Source: Glaciecola sp965660625 (GTDB lineage: Bacteria > Pseudomonadota > Gammaproteobacteria > Enterobacterales > Alteromonadaceae). Taken from it: a stretch of DNA of 64,000 nt. The DNA lies in contig CBFIAR010000007.1 in the NCBI GenBank assembly GCA_965660625.1, forward strand, positions 62,001 to 126,000, read 5' to 3'. A model generated the notes under the pieces. It was not told the DNA's origin. It saw only the letters and a list, made by a program, of their open reading frames with translations, and searched no databases. Of this stretch, positions 38,001 through 46,886 are shown one piece after another (position 1 is the first letter of the stretch; each line of letters opens with the position of its first letter). The position numbers and the translations under genes are program-made.

Positions 38001-38298
38001 CGACGACCTAGACATCAGCTTCGAAGAAAAGGCCTTTTACGACATCTTGAAACGCTTAGCAGCGAAATATGACTTCAGTTATCCAGAAGACCAACTACTA
38101 GAACTCGCCAGAGCAGTAAAAGAAGTCGTAGACGACAAAGCCAAATACACCGACTGGAGCCAACGCGCCGACATTAAAGCCGAGTTAAAGGTTGACCTTA
38201 TAATGTTATTGGCCAAGTTTAAATACCCGCCTGTGAGCAGGGACGAGGTGTATCAAGAAATATTTTTGCAGGCTGAGAACTTTAAGAAGAATAGATAG
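35011..38298 (+). CDS. hsdR: Type I restriction endonuclease subunit
   Basis: 1095 residues. N-terminal PD-(D/E)xK nuclease with D166, E180 and K182 (PDGIIY...FEFKS), then an SF2 translocase: Walker A GATGCGKS (334-341), VTDRTDLDDQL, DEAH (438-441), FTGTP and the C-terminal helicase lobe with QTISRVNRKFAGKHKGLVVDY. The C-terminal 300 residues are helical and would bind the HsdM/S core. The ATG at 35011 after AAGGA is preferred over the TTG three bases before. It looks intact, yet can only act with a working HsdM, which is broken here. Confidence 0.93.
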   Translation: MKFTEEKLELAIIQLLTEQGYPHVTGDQLLRTSGDEVLIKADLRHYLSSKYAKDDITTGEIDNIVKQLETLPASDLYESNKTFCKSLSDGFLLKREAVAGQPSKKDLYIQLIDYDGVRSALQAADIVVGGKVQEVSPGYADNNIYKIVNQLEIDSLSADNPKRIPDGIIYINGLPLVVFEFKSAIREEQASIHDAYVQLTTRYRRDIPQLFVFNALCVISDGVNNKMGTVFAGYDFYYAWRKVTGDEPMAEDGINSLHTMLQGLFDKSRLCDVLRNFIYFPDKTKDEVKITCRYPQYYAARKLFENIKRHRKLPLGAAGAEDEKRDGKGGTYFGATGCGKSFTMQFLSRLLMKSVEFESPTIVLVTDRTDLDDQLANQFANAKTYIGDDHIVSVESRAELRQLLKGRNSGGVFLTTIHKFTEDTQLLTERSNVICISDEAHRSQINLDQKLRITEKGVKRTYGFAKYLHDSLPNATYVGFTGTPIDATLDVFGQVVDSYTMTESVKDEITVRIVYEGRAAKVVLNNRKLDEIEAYYKKCEQYGSNEHQIEESKKATTKMNSILGDPDRLRALAADFVKHYETRIEEGTTICGKAMFVCSSRDIAYALYLEIKALRPQWFEVKESEHAATLTADEKELAIKAGKLGMPIEQVKLVITRGKDDPEEMFNLLGSKDFRKELDRQFKIEHSNFKIAIVVDMWLTGFDVPFLDTSYIDKPLQKHNLIQTISRVNRKFAGKHKGLVVDYIGIKSAMNKALAQFSKTDETNFEDINQSVVTVKDHLALLGDVFHTFNSTAYFTGEPLAQLNCLNQASEFILQLGKREKRFMVLVKRLKAAYDICCGSEKISQIERDKIHFYMAVRSIIYKLTKGEAPDTAQMNAKVREMIAEALKSDGVEEILKMDDSQGEIDIFDEDYINKISKMKQPNTKIMMLQKLLAKAIGDMKKVNLAQGIDFSQRFIALVDKYNERKEDDVLVSGVLEDFSDELIKMMDDLREEYGAHDDLDISFEEKAFYDILKRLAAKYDFSYPEDQLLELARAVKEVVDDKAKYTDWSQRADIKAELKVDLIMLLAKFKYPPVSRDEVYQEIFLQAENFKKNR

Positions 38299-38343
38299 CA
38301 GATAAATTAGATTTAATTAACTTAGATATTATAAGGACAGCGA

Positions 38344-39639
38344 ATGGCAGAAAAACAGGGACAAGAAAAGTTTTTTGATTTTCTTCAAGAGTGTGAGCGT
38401 GCAGGGAAAAAGTTTACAAAGCAACAAGTCATTGACGCAACAGGCTGGAAGCCAGCTACATTCAACACTTATTTTGGCAAAGGACAGATCACTCAATTTG
38501 TTGTTGAAATTGGTGCAAACAAGCTCGAAGCAATCAATACGACTGACATTGATTTCGTCGAGTTTAAAAAGCGACTATCGCAAAGCAAACACTATCAAGA
38601 GTTAGGACATAAATGCAAATCAAACTTAGCGAAAGCGCTTTTGAAGAAGTCTCGCGATAATATGATGTTAGCTTTAGAGCTATACAATCGTCCTTCTTTG
38701 GAAAATAAGCTAGATGGATTTGTCTTACTGTTTTGTACTGCTTGGGAGCAGCTTTGTAAATCAAGGCTTATCGAGAGAGACTGTGAAGATAGTATTTTCG
38801 AGCCAAATGTAAAAAAAGGGACGCGTCGCACTATTCCCCTTCGAGCTTGTTTAGACCGCCTTTATGAGCCTAAGAACAATATAAGACGAAACATTGAAGT
38901 TGTTGCTGATTGGCGAGATAAAGCGGCTCATCTTCTGATGCCTGAAATCCAATCTATCGCTTCCCGTATATTCCAGTCTGGTGTGTTGAATTATTCTTCA
39001 GAATTTGAATCATTTACAGATACTGCTTTTATTTCATCCCAGCACACAGGAATGATGTCCCTAGTCGGCGAATTTAAACTACCTCCGGCATCCCTGCTCA
39101 AAACACTATATGGGTCAGCTGCAAATGAAATTCTTGAATTGGCACATGAAGTAGAATCAGAAATCGAGGCTGCCGATGACATTTCTTTTGCAATACCACT
39201 CAGGGTGTCACTTGTTTTTGCAAAGGAAGAAGGTGATGCACAAATTGTCATAGCAAAAGCTAACGGTAGTACTGAAGATTTGAAGAAGCTAAGACAAGCA
39301 CTGGTTATTGAAAAGCCAGTTGATCCGGATAAGACTCACCCTCACAGCCAAGGTGTTTTGCTGAGTCTCTTGAATGATACTTTAACGAAAGACTTCGACG
39401 CTAATAAACTAGCTCGCGCGTTGCCTAAGACTGATATTCATGGCTCTCCGGCATTAAATAGACATTGTTTGCAAGCATGCATCAATAAGCTTGGGTGGAA
39501 GAAAAATAACAATAAGTACCATTACTTCGGAAAATTGGCTAATCGACATCAGTATTCAGAAGAGGCAATAACGGAGCTTGTTAAACGGATAGCGCAAGAC
39601 GAACAGTTTGTTTCGCAAGCAAAGCGCAAGAAACGTTAG
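38344..39639 (+). CDS. DUF3644-type protein with a HEPN-like RX4H motif
   Basis: 431 residues. About 1-80 look like a DNA-binding winged-helix region (KFTKQQVIDATGWKPATFNTYFGKGQ). About 100-230 fit DUF3644, with LDGFVLLFCTAWEQLCKSRL and WRDKAAHLLM; R-x4-H (RDKAAH) is the signature of HEPN RNases. The C-terminal 100 residues resemble a second helix-turn-helix-like domain found in such proteins. It lies 45 nt after hsdR and belongs to the cargo. A role as an RNase effector in defence is inferred from the motif and neighbours. Confidence 0.65.
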   Translation: MAEKQGQEKFFDFLQECERAGKKFTKQQVIDATGWKPATFNTYFGKGQITQFVVEIGANKLEAINTTDIDFVEFKKRLSQSKHYQELGHKCKSNLAKALLKKSRDNMMLALELYNRPSLENKLDGFVLLFCTAWEQLCKSRLIERDCEDSIFEPNVKKGTRRTIPLRACLDRLYEPKNNIRRNIEVVADWRDKAAHLLMPEIQSIASRIFQSGVLNYSSEFESFTDTAFISSQHTGMMSLVGEFKLPPASLLKTLYGSAANEILELAHEVESEIEAADDISFAIPLRVSLVFAKEEGDAQIVIAKANGSTEDLKKLRQALVIEKPVDPDKTHPHSQGVLLSLLNDTLTKDFDANKLARALPKTDIHGSPALNRHCLQACINKLGWKKNNNKYHYFGKLANRHQYSEEAITELVKRIAQDEQFVSQAKRKKR

Positions 39640-39671
39640 CAACATTACACTGATTTCAAAGGCAGGAAATT

Positions 39672-40292
39672 GTGGATGAACTATTAGAAAAGTCTGAAGG
39701 CCTAAACAGCGAGTTTAGCCGTATTTTTGAATACGGACCTTTTGACGATAGCAAGCGTATTAGCGCGAGTTGGATAATGTGCTTGATTGCACTGGAGCAC
39801 TCCAGTAGTTTGCGCCAACTGGCTATGTGCGGGAACTATACTTCAGCAATATGTATTATTCGTTCTCAGTTTGAAGCACTTACGCGAGCAGCTTGGTTAT
39901 TTTATGCCGCGAGTGACCAGAAGGTCGAAAATACTTTTTCTACCCTAAGTGAGCTTTCACAGAGCGCTGATCAAAAACCCAATAATGCAGAAATGATTAA
40001 AGCTCTCGAAGGCAAAGCGCCAGCGCAAGCGGTGGCTATGTTTAGTGAATTCAGAGACGTTCAGTGGAAAGGATTAAACTCATATGTCCATGGTGGTATT
40101 CATGCGCTCCAACGCCATGGAAGTGGTTACCCAGTTGAACTTGTTGAGGAAATCATTAGATCTTCCAATGGCTTATTGACTATGACGGCGATGATGGCTG
40201 CTATATTGACAGGAAATGAAGTGATAGTTGAAGATATCACACGAATTCAACGTCGCCACAAAGATTGTTTACCTGAATTGTTAGCCCATTAG
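39672..40292 (+). CDS. Helical HEPN-like protein (DUF5677/DUF6988-type)
   Basis: 206 residues, almost all helical. SAICIIRSQFEALTRAAWLFYAA and the later GLNSYVHGGIHAL are typical of DUF5677-like helical proteins, where a conserved His follows a Ser/Tyr. A GTG start at 39672 follows AGGAAA. It lies 32 nt after the DUF3644 gene, so the two may act together. Function unknown; a HEPN-type relation is inferred by motif only. Confidence 0.55.
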   Translation: MDELLEKSEGLNSEFSRIFEYGPFDDSKRISASWIMCLIALEHSSSLRQLAMCGNYTSAICIIRSQFEALTRAAWLFYAASDQKVENTFSTLSELSQSADQKPNNAEMIKALEGKAPAQAVAMFSEFRDVQWKGLNSYVHGGIHALQRHGSGYPVELVEEIIRSSNGLLTMTAMMAAILTGNEVIVEDITRIQRRHKDCLPELLAH

Positions 40293-40762
40293 TAAACGTT
40301 AAACTAAAATGTGTTCCCTTAGAGTAGACCGCTGCTCGAAAAACATAAACTTATCTATTCGGCTATTTGAAAGTAGTCATTATATTTGGATTTATTGATT
40401 AATTAGTATTGACCATCTCATCAAAAACATTTTGAAACTCGCCAATCTGTATGTTTTTTGAACATTAATTCAAGAAAAAGTACTCTACTGAGAAAAAAAT
40501 ATAAAATATTTTTCCATTTCTAATATTTTATAGACGTTGCAGCGATCGCTCTCACTAAAATTCGATTCGGCTCATATGCCATATATGTTTCCACATGATC
40601 TGTGAAAATTCAAAAAAAAATGAATGATTAACGAAACTTTTCACTATGATAAAACTGTCAATCATTTATTATTTTTCAACGACTTAGCTCCGTTTTGGGG
40701 GGGTTGACCAATCATTTTTTTTGGTTAAGAATGAATACAAGTTGAACACGGATGACAACAAA
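40293..40762. promoter_or_regulatory. AT-rich control region upstream of tnsA
   Basis: About 470 nt with no supported gene. It holds an AT-rich imperfect palindrome near 40492-40516 (GAAAAAAATAT and ATATTTTTCC), a run of seven G near 40697 and a repeated CAATCATTT. The compositional contrast to its neighbours and its position before the tns operon suggest the transposase promoter lies here; no exact box can be given. Confidence 0.4.
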
Positions 40763-41569
40763 ATGGCGAGATACGAACAAAACTTAAAAGTTTATAAAAA
40801 GTGGTTAAAGCAAGGTCGTGGACAAGGACGCGATGCTGAATATAAACCTTGGTTATACGTTTATAACGTTCCTTCGAGTGGTCGATCACATAGACAATGG
40901 TCACACACGTCTAATAGGGTTGTGCATTGTATGTCGGACTTGGAATTATCAACATTCTTGCTATTAGACTGGACTGAATCTACTACAGATATTCGTGAGC
41001 AATACCCTCTTGAGCCAAAAACCACTCATGAAATAGCAACTAAGCTTGGATTTCGCCACCCTGCTGTTCGCGGTGAAAGTATTATTATGACCAGCGATTT
41101 TTTCGTCACTGTGTCAAATCCCAATCAACCGTACCTAGCAATTCAAGTAAAGCCGTCGAGCGAGCTGGAAAAGCACAGAGTTAGAGAGAAGCTGGCAATT
41201 GAAGAGGCCTACTGGGCAGACCTAAATATTCCTTTCCAAATTATAACTGAGCAAGATTTAGACTTGGTGAAAGTTGAAAATATTAAATGGCTTTCTCCGT
41301 TTGTTAATTTTGACATTCCACCCTACAAACTTGCTGAGATAGAACATTTTTGGACAAATATTATTCGCAAAAATCCTTATGTGAGACTAATAGATCTGTG
41401 TAATGAAATAGATAAGCAGCGCAGTCAAGAACGGGGTATCGCCCTTGGTGAACTCCGGCTGTTGTTTGCAAAACGCAAAATAAGTTTTGATATGGAACGA
41501 CCGTTTTACGACTTGCTAACGAACAAGATATCTTTCTCTGGCACATACCGGAATATTAGTAATGACTAA
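40763..41569 (+). CDS. tnsA: Tn7-type transposase endonuclease subunit TnsA
   Basis: 268 residues. TnsA cuts the 5' ends of the transposon and works with TnsB in cut-and-paste movement. The restriction-enzyme-like residues are E61, D112, Q128 and K130, each two positions from E. coli Tn7 TnsA E63, D114, Q130 and K132. The C-terminal part is a winged-helix DNA-binding region that also contacts TnsC. The ATG at 40763 gives the usual N-terminus (MARYEQNLKVYKKWLKQGRG); a TTG at 40721 would add 14 residues. The stop overlaps tnsB by 8 nt. Confidence 0.93.
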   Translation: MARYEQNLKVYKKWLKQGRGQGRDAEYKPWLYVYNVPSSGRSHRQWSHTSNRVVHCMSDLELSTFLLLDWTESTTDIREQYPLEPKTTHEIATKLGFRHPAVRGESIIMTSDFFVTVSNPNQPYLAIQVKPSSELEKHRVREKLAIEEAYWADLNIPFQIITEQDLDLVKVENIKWLSPFVNFDIPPYKLAEIEHFWTNIIRKNPYVRLIDLCNEIDKQRSQERGIALGELRLLFAKRKISFDMERPFYDLLTNKISFSGTYRNISND

Positions 41570-43712
41570 TTTGGCCTTAGCCCATAATGCATTGCCAATA
41601 TTCGTTAAAAACGAGGTGTTGGCTTGGGGCGATACTACATATCGTGTTATCGAAGTCAGCAGACGTCAGGTGTTTTTGTTTAAACTTGGGCAGGATAGAG
41701 GATTTCCACAACCATTTGATGCTGATGATATTGAATCACTTTTCGTTAGTGGTGAGATATCATTAGTAGAAAATCATTCTTATTCTGCACCACCAATATT
41801 ACTTTCAAACCGGGTGGAGGCAATTAATGAAGCTAAAACTCGATTTGAAGTCATACGCCCCATTGTTGAAGCTGAAGATTATCTAGTTTCAAGTGAAAGA
41901 GGGAAGCTTGTAAATCGTCAAATAGCCGAAAAAGGAATGTCTAAAGCCAGTATTTATCGATTACTCCGCTTGTACTGGACACATGGTCAATGCATTGAAG
42001 CATTAGCCACAAAATACGCGAATTGCGGTGCCAAAGGTAAACTGAGAGTTTTTACATCTAAAAAACCCGGTAAGCAAAACAATAATGGTAAAAAGCTAAA
42101 CGCTATCAGAACTGAGCAACACGTTGCGTTTATGCGCAGGGTGATAGATGTCTATTACTTTGCAAAGAAACAAGACCTTACTTATACCTATCGGCGATTT
42201 GTCACGCTTTGTATTGAAAGCAGTGGAGATAATAATGTAGATAATATCCCCTCAATTGACAGCCTTAAAAACTTAATAAAACGACACTACTCCCTGAAGC
42301 AATTTGCACTCGGGCGTTACGATATAAGGATTTTTAATAAAGATATTCGAAGCCTCAAGGGAAGCGCGACTGCATCAGTATCGGGACCTGGAGACAAGTT
42401 CGAAATAGATGCTACCCCCATGCCGATTCACGTTGTTTCCAATCATGATAGAAGCAGAGTGCTAGGCAAGCCGACTCTGTACCTTGTAGTTGATCTTCAC
42501 TCCCATTTGATTGCCGGCTACTACATCGGCTTTTATTCCGCATCATACCGCACGGCTACGATTGCCATACTCAGCGTAGTCAAAGACAAAACAGAATTAC
42601 TTAAGAAATATAATATATCATCCACAATTTGTGAAAGTTGGCCTGCACTTGGCCTACCTAATGCTTTGCTTTGTGATAAAGCAGAGCTTTTTGGTTTAAA
42701 CGGTAGTCATTTAGTCGAGGCAACCGGCATGCGCATAGAGAATACTGCGAGCGGAAGGTCTGAAGCTAAAGGCACAGTTGAAAGATATTTAGGTCTAATT
42801 CAAGAATCATTTGGTGGTGAGATGCCAGGAAAATCAACCATGGCAGTCAATAAAAAAGCAGGCGCGGTAGATGGGCGTTTGACGGCCTGTATCTCACTTC
42901 ACGAACTTGAAGAAATTGTAATTTCTAAAATTTTGCTAATCAATAATTGCAGAATCATGCCTGATTATAGTCGTGAAAAAGATATGCCAGATGATATGCC
43001 AATGACAGCTAAAAATATTTGGGACTGGGGCATAGCAAACCGAACAGGAACGCTTTCAAAAGTTAATGAAGAAAATTTAAAAACGGCAGTATTACCGAAA
43101 GACACAGCTAAAGTAAGTCCGCTAGGGGTTTCATTTAAAAAACTCTTTTACTATTCGGCTGAGCTAGAGGAGCTTGACTGGTTTCTTCGAATTAAAAATA
43201 ACAGAAGTCGACCTGTGTCCGTTGAAGTGCTGTTTGACCCCATCATAGTCAATCAAATATATGTCATTGTCCCAGGGGTGAATAATAAAACGATTACGTG
43301 TTTGTTAAAGCCGCAGTCCAGGGCATATGTTGATAGTTCTTTTTACGAAGTTGAACTTCGGATGAAGCAATCAACAAAGGCTAATTGCACCCTTGATTAT
43401 GATGAAGCGTTACGTATCGATGAAGAGAAAACGATTGCCATTGTGAACAATGCTGAAAAAGCGAAAAAACGTGCTCTTAAAAAAACAGCAGCTCAGAGAA
43501 AACGAGAAATACCTATCAACAAAGATATTGCTCGTGAAGAAGAGCGTCAAAAATTAATAAAGGAATTTTCACCAGAGCAACATGTGCCCCAGGAGAAACC
43601 TGAAGTCGGATTAGCAAAAGCTCAGGATGAGTTTGCAAACCCAGAATTAAACGAATTATTTAACTTAGACAAGGATGTCAAAAATGAAACAAATGGAATT
43701 GATGATGAGTAG
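41562..43712 (+). CDS. tnsB: Tn7-type DDE transposase TnsB
   Basis: 716 residues, the DDE transposase that binds the end repeats and joins the 3' ends to the target. The catalytic triad is D283 (EIDATP), D372 (LLCDKAELFG) and E407 (KGTVERYLG); the D-to-E distance of 35 equals that in E. coli TnsB. N-terminal HTH domains (about 60-260) bind DNA; a beta-barrel and a C-terminal TnsC-contact tail follow. It overlaps both neighbours, so translation is coupled. Confidence 0.94.
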   Translation: MTNLALAHNALPIFVKNEVLAWGDTTYRVIEVSRRQVFLFKLGQDRGFPQPFDADDIESLFVSGEISLVENHSYSAPPILLSNRVEAINEAKTRFEVIRPIVEAEDYLVSSERGKLVNRQIAEKGMSKASIYRLLRLYWTHGQCIEALATKYANCGAKGKLRVFTSKKPGKQNNNGKKLNAIRTEQHVAFMRRVIDVYYFAKKQDLTYTYRRFVTLCIESSGDNNVDNIPSIDSLKNLIKRHYSLKQFALGRYDIRIFNKDIRSLKGSATASVSGPGDKFEIDATPMPIHVVSNHDRSRVLGKPTLYLVVDLHSHLIAGYYIGFYSASYRTATIAILSVVKDKTELLKKYNISSTICESWPALGLPNALLCDKAELFGLNGSHLVEATGMRIENTASGRSEAKGTVERYLGLIQESFGGEMPGKSTMAVNKKAGAVDGRLTACISLHELEEIVISKILLINNCRIMPDYSREKDMPDDMPMTAKNIWDWGIANRTGTLSKVNEENLKTAVLPKDTAKVSPLGVSFKKLFYYSAELEELDWFLRIKNNRSRPVSVEVLFDPIIVNQIYVIVPGVNNKTITCLLKPQSRAYVDSSFYEVELRMKQSTKANCTLDYDEALRIDEEKTIAIVNNAEKAKKRALKKTAAQRKREIPINKDIAREEERQKLIKEFSPEQHVPQEKPEVGLAKAQDEFANPELNELFNLDKDVKNETNGIDDE

Positions 43713-45279
43713 TAAAATCGAGGGGAGCGTGACGGCCGTTTACCATGAAACTGGCGTGCCTAGCTTTAGTGGAAATCCTCTAATCGAATGCCTACCAAAA
43801 TTGGGAAATGCGTCAGAAGTTATCAATAGACTCAGTCGGTTGCCAAAGACAGTCCTTAGAAGCGCACCTGCGGGCGATAGAGCATCTGAACTCGTAGCTG
43901 CTTTATCAAATATGTTTGTAGGTTTACCTCAACATTATGACTTGGCGCTTTTTATAGATACAAAGATCAAACAAGGCTATGTTTCTAGGAACCCACACCT
44001 CAATGTTGACTCGGAGCTGCTACAGAAAAACTACGAGAGAATGTTAGTTGGGAACCCGTCAGACAACACTGAAGATCTGACTCTGGATAACTCTCCAACC
44101 GCCGGTATCATCTATGGTGTTCCAGGTACTGGCAAGTCGACATCTTTAAAAAGAAGCCTGTCATTCTATCCTCAGGTAATCGTGCATGAATCGCTAAATC
44201 TGACTCAAATAACCTACTTGTATATTGATTTTCCGCATGATGGTAGCTTAAAAACATTGTGCAAGAATTTCTTTGATGCCCTTGGACATGCGATTCGTAA
44301 GCCTCACACCCAATGGATGGAACGGCGTGAAAGTTTGGACTCAATGTTAGCAAAGATGCAAGCAGCGGCTGTAAGGTTTAACATTGGTATTTTGATAATC
44401 GATGAGTTCCAATTTTGGCGATCTAAGACGAAAAACTCCGACCAAGTTATTGGGTTTCTGGTCTCGCTTATCAATATTATTAAACTTCCTATTATTTTTA
44501 GTGGCACGCCAGCGGCCAAAGGCAGGCTTGAGTCTAGTCTGGCGCTAGCTCGACGAGTGACTGGTTTTAACGTTTGGGATCCTTTGCAGTTCCAAACAAC
44601 TAAAAGTAAAACAAGTAACCAAATGTGGGAATATTTTGCTCGTAAGTTGTGGCAATTCCAATATCTATCAAAACCATCCGAAGAGCTTACAGCTGAAATC
44701 AGCCAGACATGGTTTGATTGCTGCCAGGGAGTTTTAGATATTGCGATGAAACTGTATATGCAGGTTCAGCTCCGAGCAATTCAAAGTAAAAAGGAACTCA
44801 TTTCATCTGACTTGTTTCGCAGAGTTTATAAGGATGACTTTAAACCTGTTCACGCTATTGTTGATGCGCTGCGGTCACGTAATCCCGAAATTATTGCTGA
44901 CTATCTTGATTTGCCGCAGTCTTCGGTTACTGTAAAAATTGCTTCATTACACAAGTCAATTGTCGACAAACAACAAGCGCAGAACTTGCCTGCGATGAAA
45001 CCCCATGCAGAAGAGTTACTCAACTGTTTGATACAAATTGGTTACGACAAGAGTGTCGCAGAACCAGCAGTAAACTCTGTTGTAGCTCAAAACACTCATT
45101 TGGATAAAAAGCTGCTTTTGCCTATAGTGATAAAACTTTTAGCAGAAACAGATAATGATAAATCCGTCATAAGTCCGATTAAGTCACCGCGCAAAACGAA
45201 ACCAATACCGCCGATTATTGACTTGTCACAGCAGCCAGATTTGTTCTCAAAAATCACAACGTTAACGAAGGGGCGATGA
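43702..45279 (+). CDS. tnsC: Tn7-type AAA+ regulator TnsC
   Basis: 525 residues. AAA+ ATPase that links target selection by TnsD to TnsAB. Walker A GVPGTGKS (139-146) and Walker B with D234-E235 (LIIDEFQ) are clear. The N-terminus (VTAVYHETGVPSFSGNPLIECLP) and the segments KPVHAIVDALRSRNPE and GVLDIAMKLYMQVQLRA match E. coli TnsC, including its C-terminal TnsAB-contact region. The ATG at 43702 lies inside the end of tnsB; ATGs at 43675 or 43684 are alternatives. Confidence 0.93.
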   Translation: MMSSKIEGSVTAVYHETGVPSFSGNPLIECLPKLGNASEVINRLSRLPKTVLRSAPAGDRASELVAALSNMFVGLPQHYDLALFIDTKIKQGYVSRNPHLNVDSELLQKNYERMLVGNPSDNTEDLTLDNSPTAGIIYGVPGTGKSTSLKRSLSFYPQVIVHESLNLTQITYLYIDFPHDGSLKTLCKNFFDALGHAIRKPHTQWMERRESLDSMLAKMQAAAVRFNIGILIIDEFQFWRSKTKNSDQVIGFLVSLINIIKLPIIFSGTPAAKGRLESSLALARRVTGFNVWDPLQFQTTKSKTSNQMWEYFARKLWQFQYLSKPSEELTAEISQTWFDCCQGVLDIAMKLYMQVQLRAIQSKKELISSDLFRRVYKDDFKPVHAIVDALRSRNPEIIADYLDLPQSSVTVKIASLHKSIVDKQQAQNLPAMKPHAEELLNCLIQIGYDKSVAEPAVNSVVAQNTHLDKKLLLPIVIKLLAETDNDKSVISPIKSPRKTKPIPPIIDLSQQPDLFSKITTLTKGR

Positions 45280-46844
45280 ATCAAATCACTTTGGCAAACA
45301 TCATCCCTTATCCGGACGAAACTACGTTCAGTATTCAGGCGCGGCTTAGGGTGCGTTTTGCCGTAAAAAGTCCTAAGGCACTCATAGAAGGCGTTTATAA
45401 TAATCGAACTATATCCGCTTCTTGGGTGCTTCCCTCTCACTTACAAAGGCTGCTAGACGAGACTATCAATGTTCAGGGACTAACTGCCGAAAAACTTGTA
45501 TTTAAGCACACTCTATTCCCATTAATAGCGCCATTCATTCCCGTCAACCGTAGTCGTAAAATTTTGGACTCAATGGAGTCTGGTAATGGTGCTGGCTTGC
45601 ATGTGATGTCCGGATTCGCTGCAAGCCGAATACCAAAATCCTTGCATTTAAGATTTTGCCCCAACTGTGCACAAGAACAACATGCACGTTATGGTGAGCC
45701 TTATTTCATGAGAATTCATCAAATACCGGCTGTAACTAGTTGCTATAAACATAAGGTCGGATTGGAGGTTGTTAGCGGATTTAAAAAAGGGGTTCATAGG
45801 CATGAATTTGTGCCGCTTATCTTAAACAACATTTCAAGTTATAAAGCGGTGAAAGTTAGCAAATATGATAAGATAATCAGCTTTGCTTGTGAGGTGTTAC
45901 TTAACAGCGAAAGCCTACCATCACCTTCATACGCACAGTGGACAAATTATTACCGTCAACTTGCTTATAAAAATGACCTATCAAAAGGGGTGTATGTAGA
46001 TTATTTGCCGGTAAAAGAAAAAGTAGAGAGTTTTTGGTCTTCACACGTATTGCAATGTTTAGGCTTAAATGTGAGCCCAAGCCAAAGCAGTTGGCTACAT
46101 TGCATTTTCAGGAAGCATAGAAAGAGCTTCTCATATCTTGAGCATATTGTCGTTAATGCAGCTCTGCTTAACGAGAGGTTTAATATAATTGAATGTATTG
46201 AACGAGCAGCCGAACAACCCAAATCTTTTCGCAAACGTGATTCTTTTTCCTCTTCTCCTTCAACTTCTTCACAACATGTTTTAAGCGCAGATAAATTAGT
46301 TTGGGCAGCGCTGCTGAAAACTCAAACACCTAAAATTGCTCGAAGTAAATCACCTGCACTTTATACTAGGCTTTATAGGGCAAATAGAGAGTGGTTGCTA
46401 GAAATAAACGAGGGGCACAAAGCAAGGCGAGTACGAGTAAATAATAGAGTAAACTGGCATAAGCGAGATTTTGCGACAGTAAGGTCTCTGTTTGTCATTA
46501 TATCCAAGATTGATGATGATTTGTCGTTGCCACGGGCAACAAAACGTTGGTTAATGTTTCAACTCAGTAATACTTCAACCGTTGAAAAGTATTCACATAA
46601 ACTGCCTTTAACATCGATGTTTTTAACTCACTATGCTGAATCAATATCTGAATATCAAATACGCAGAATTACTTATCAACTTCTTACGAATCGACATCCA
46701 CATATAACTCGCCGCTGGTACTTGCTCCGAGCGTCAGGTTTGAGTGAAGAACGAATGACAGCTATTACAAAACAATTTCTGAAAGGGCTTGGCGAGATAC
46801 TGCCTCCTTTTGGTTTTAAGGCGAACCTAATGTTCGAGATCTAA
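45276..46844 (+). CDS. tnsD: Tn7-type target selector TnsD (TniQ family)
   Basis: 522 residues. TniQ-family DNA-binding protein; in Tn7 it recognises the 3' end of glmS and recruits TnsC. The zinc finger is C128-x2-C131 ... C156-x2-H159 (FCPNCAQEQ and SCYKHK). Its length matches Tn7 TnsD (508), longer than the short TniQ of CRISPR-associated elements. The ATG overlaps the tnsC stop by 4 nt. The element's location 24 nt after glmS agrees with this role. Confidence 0.92.
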   Translation: MNQITLANIIPYPDETTFSIQARLRVRFAVKSPKALIEGVYNNRTISASWVLPSHLQRLLDETINVQGLTAEKLVFKHTLFPLIAPFIPVNRSRKILDSMESGNGAGLHVMSGFAASRIPKSLHLRFCPNCAQEQHARYGEPYFMRIHQIPAVTSCYKHKVGLEVVSGFKKGVHRHEFVPLILNNISSYKAVKVSKYDKIISFACEVLLNSESLPSPSYAQWTNYYRQLAYKNDLSKGVYVDYLPVKEKVESFWSSHVLQCLGLNVSPSQSSWLHCIFRKHRKSFSYLEHIVVNAALLNERFNIIECIERAAEQPKSFRKRDSFSSSPSTSSQHVLSADKLVWAALLKTQTPKIARSKSPALYTRLYRANREWLLEINEGHKARRVRVNNRVNWHKRDFATVRSLFVIISKIDDDLSLPRATKRWLMFQLSNTSTVEKYSHKLPLTSMFLTHYAESISEYQIRRITYQLLTNRHPHITRRWYLLRASGLSEERMTAITKQFLKGLGEILPPFGFKANLMFEI

Positions 46845-46886
46845 ACAAATAAAACAGCTGGCTATAACGACAAGGCGGATGACGGA

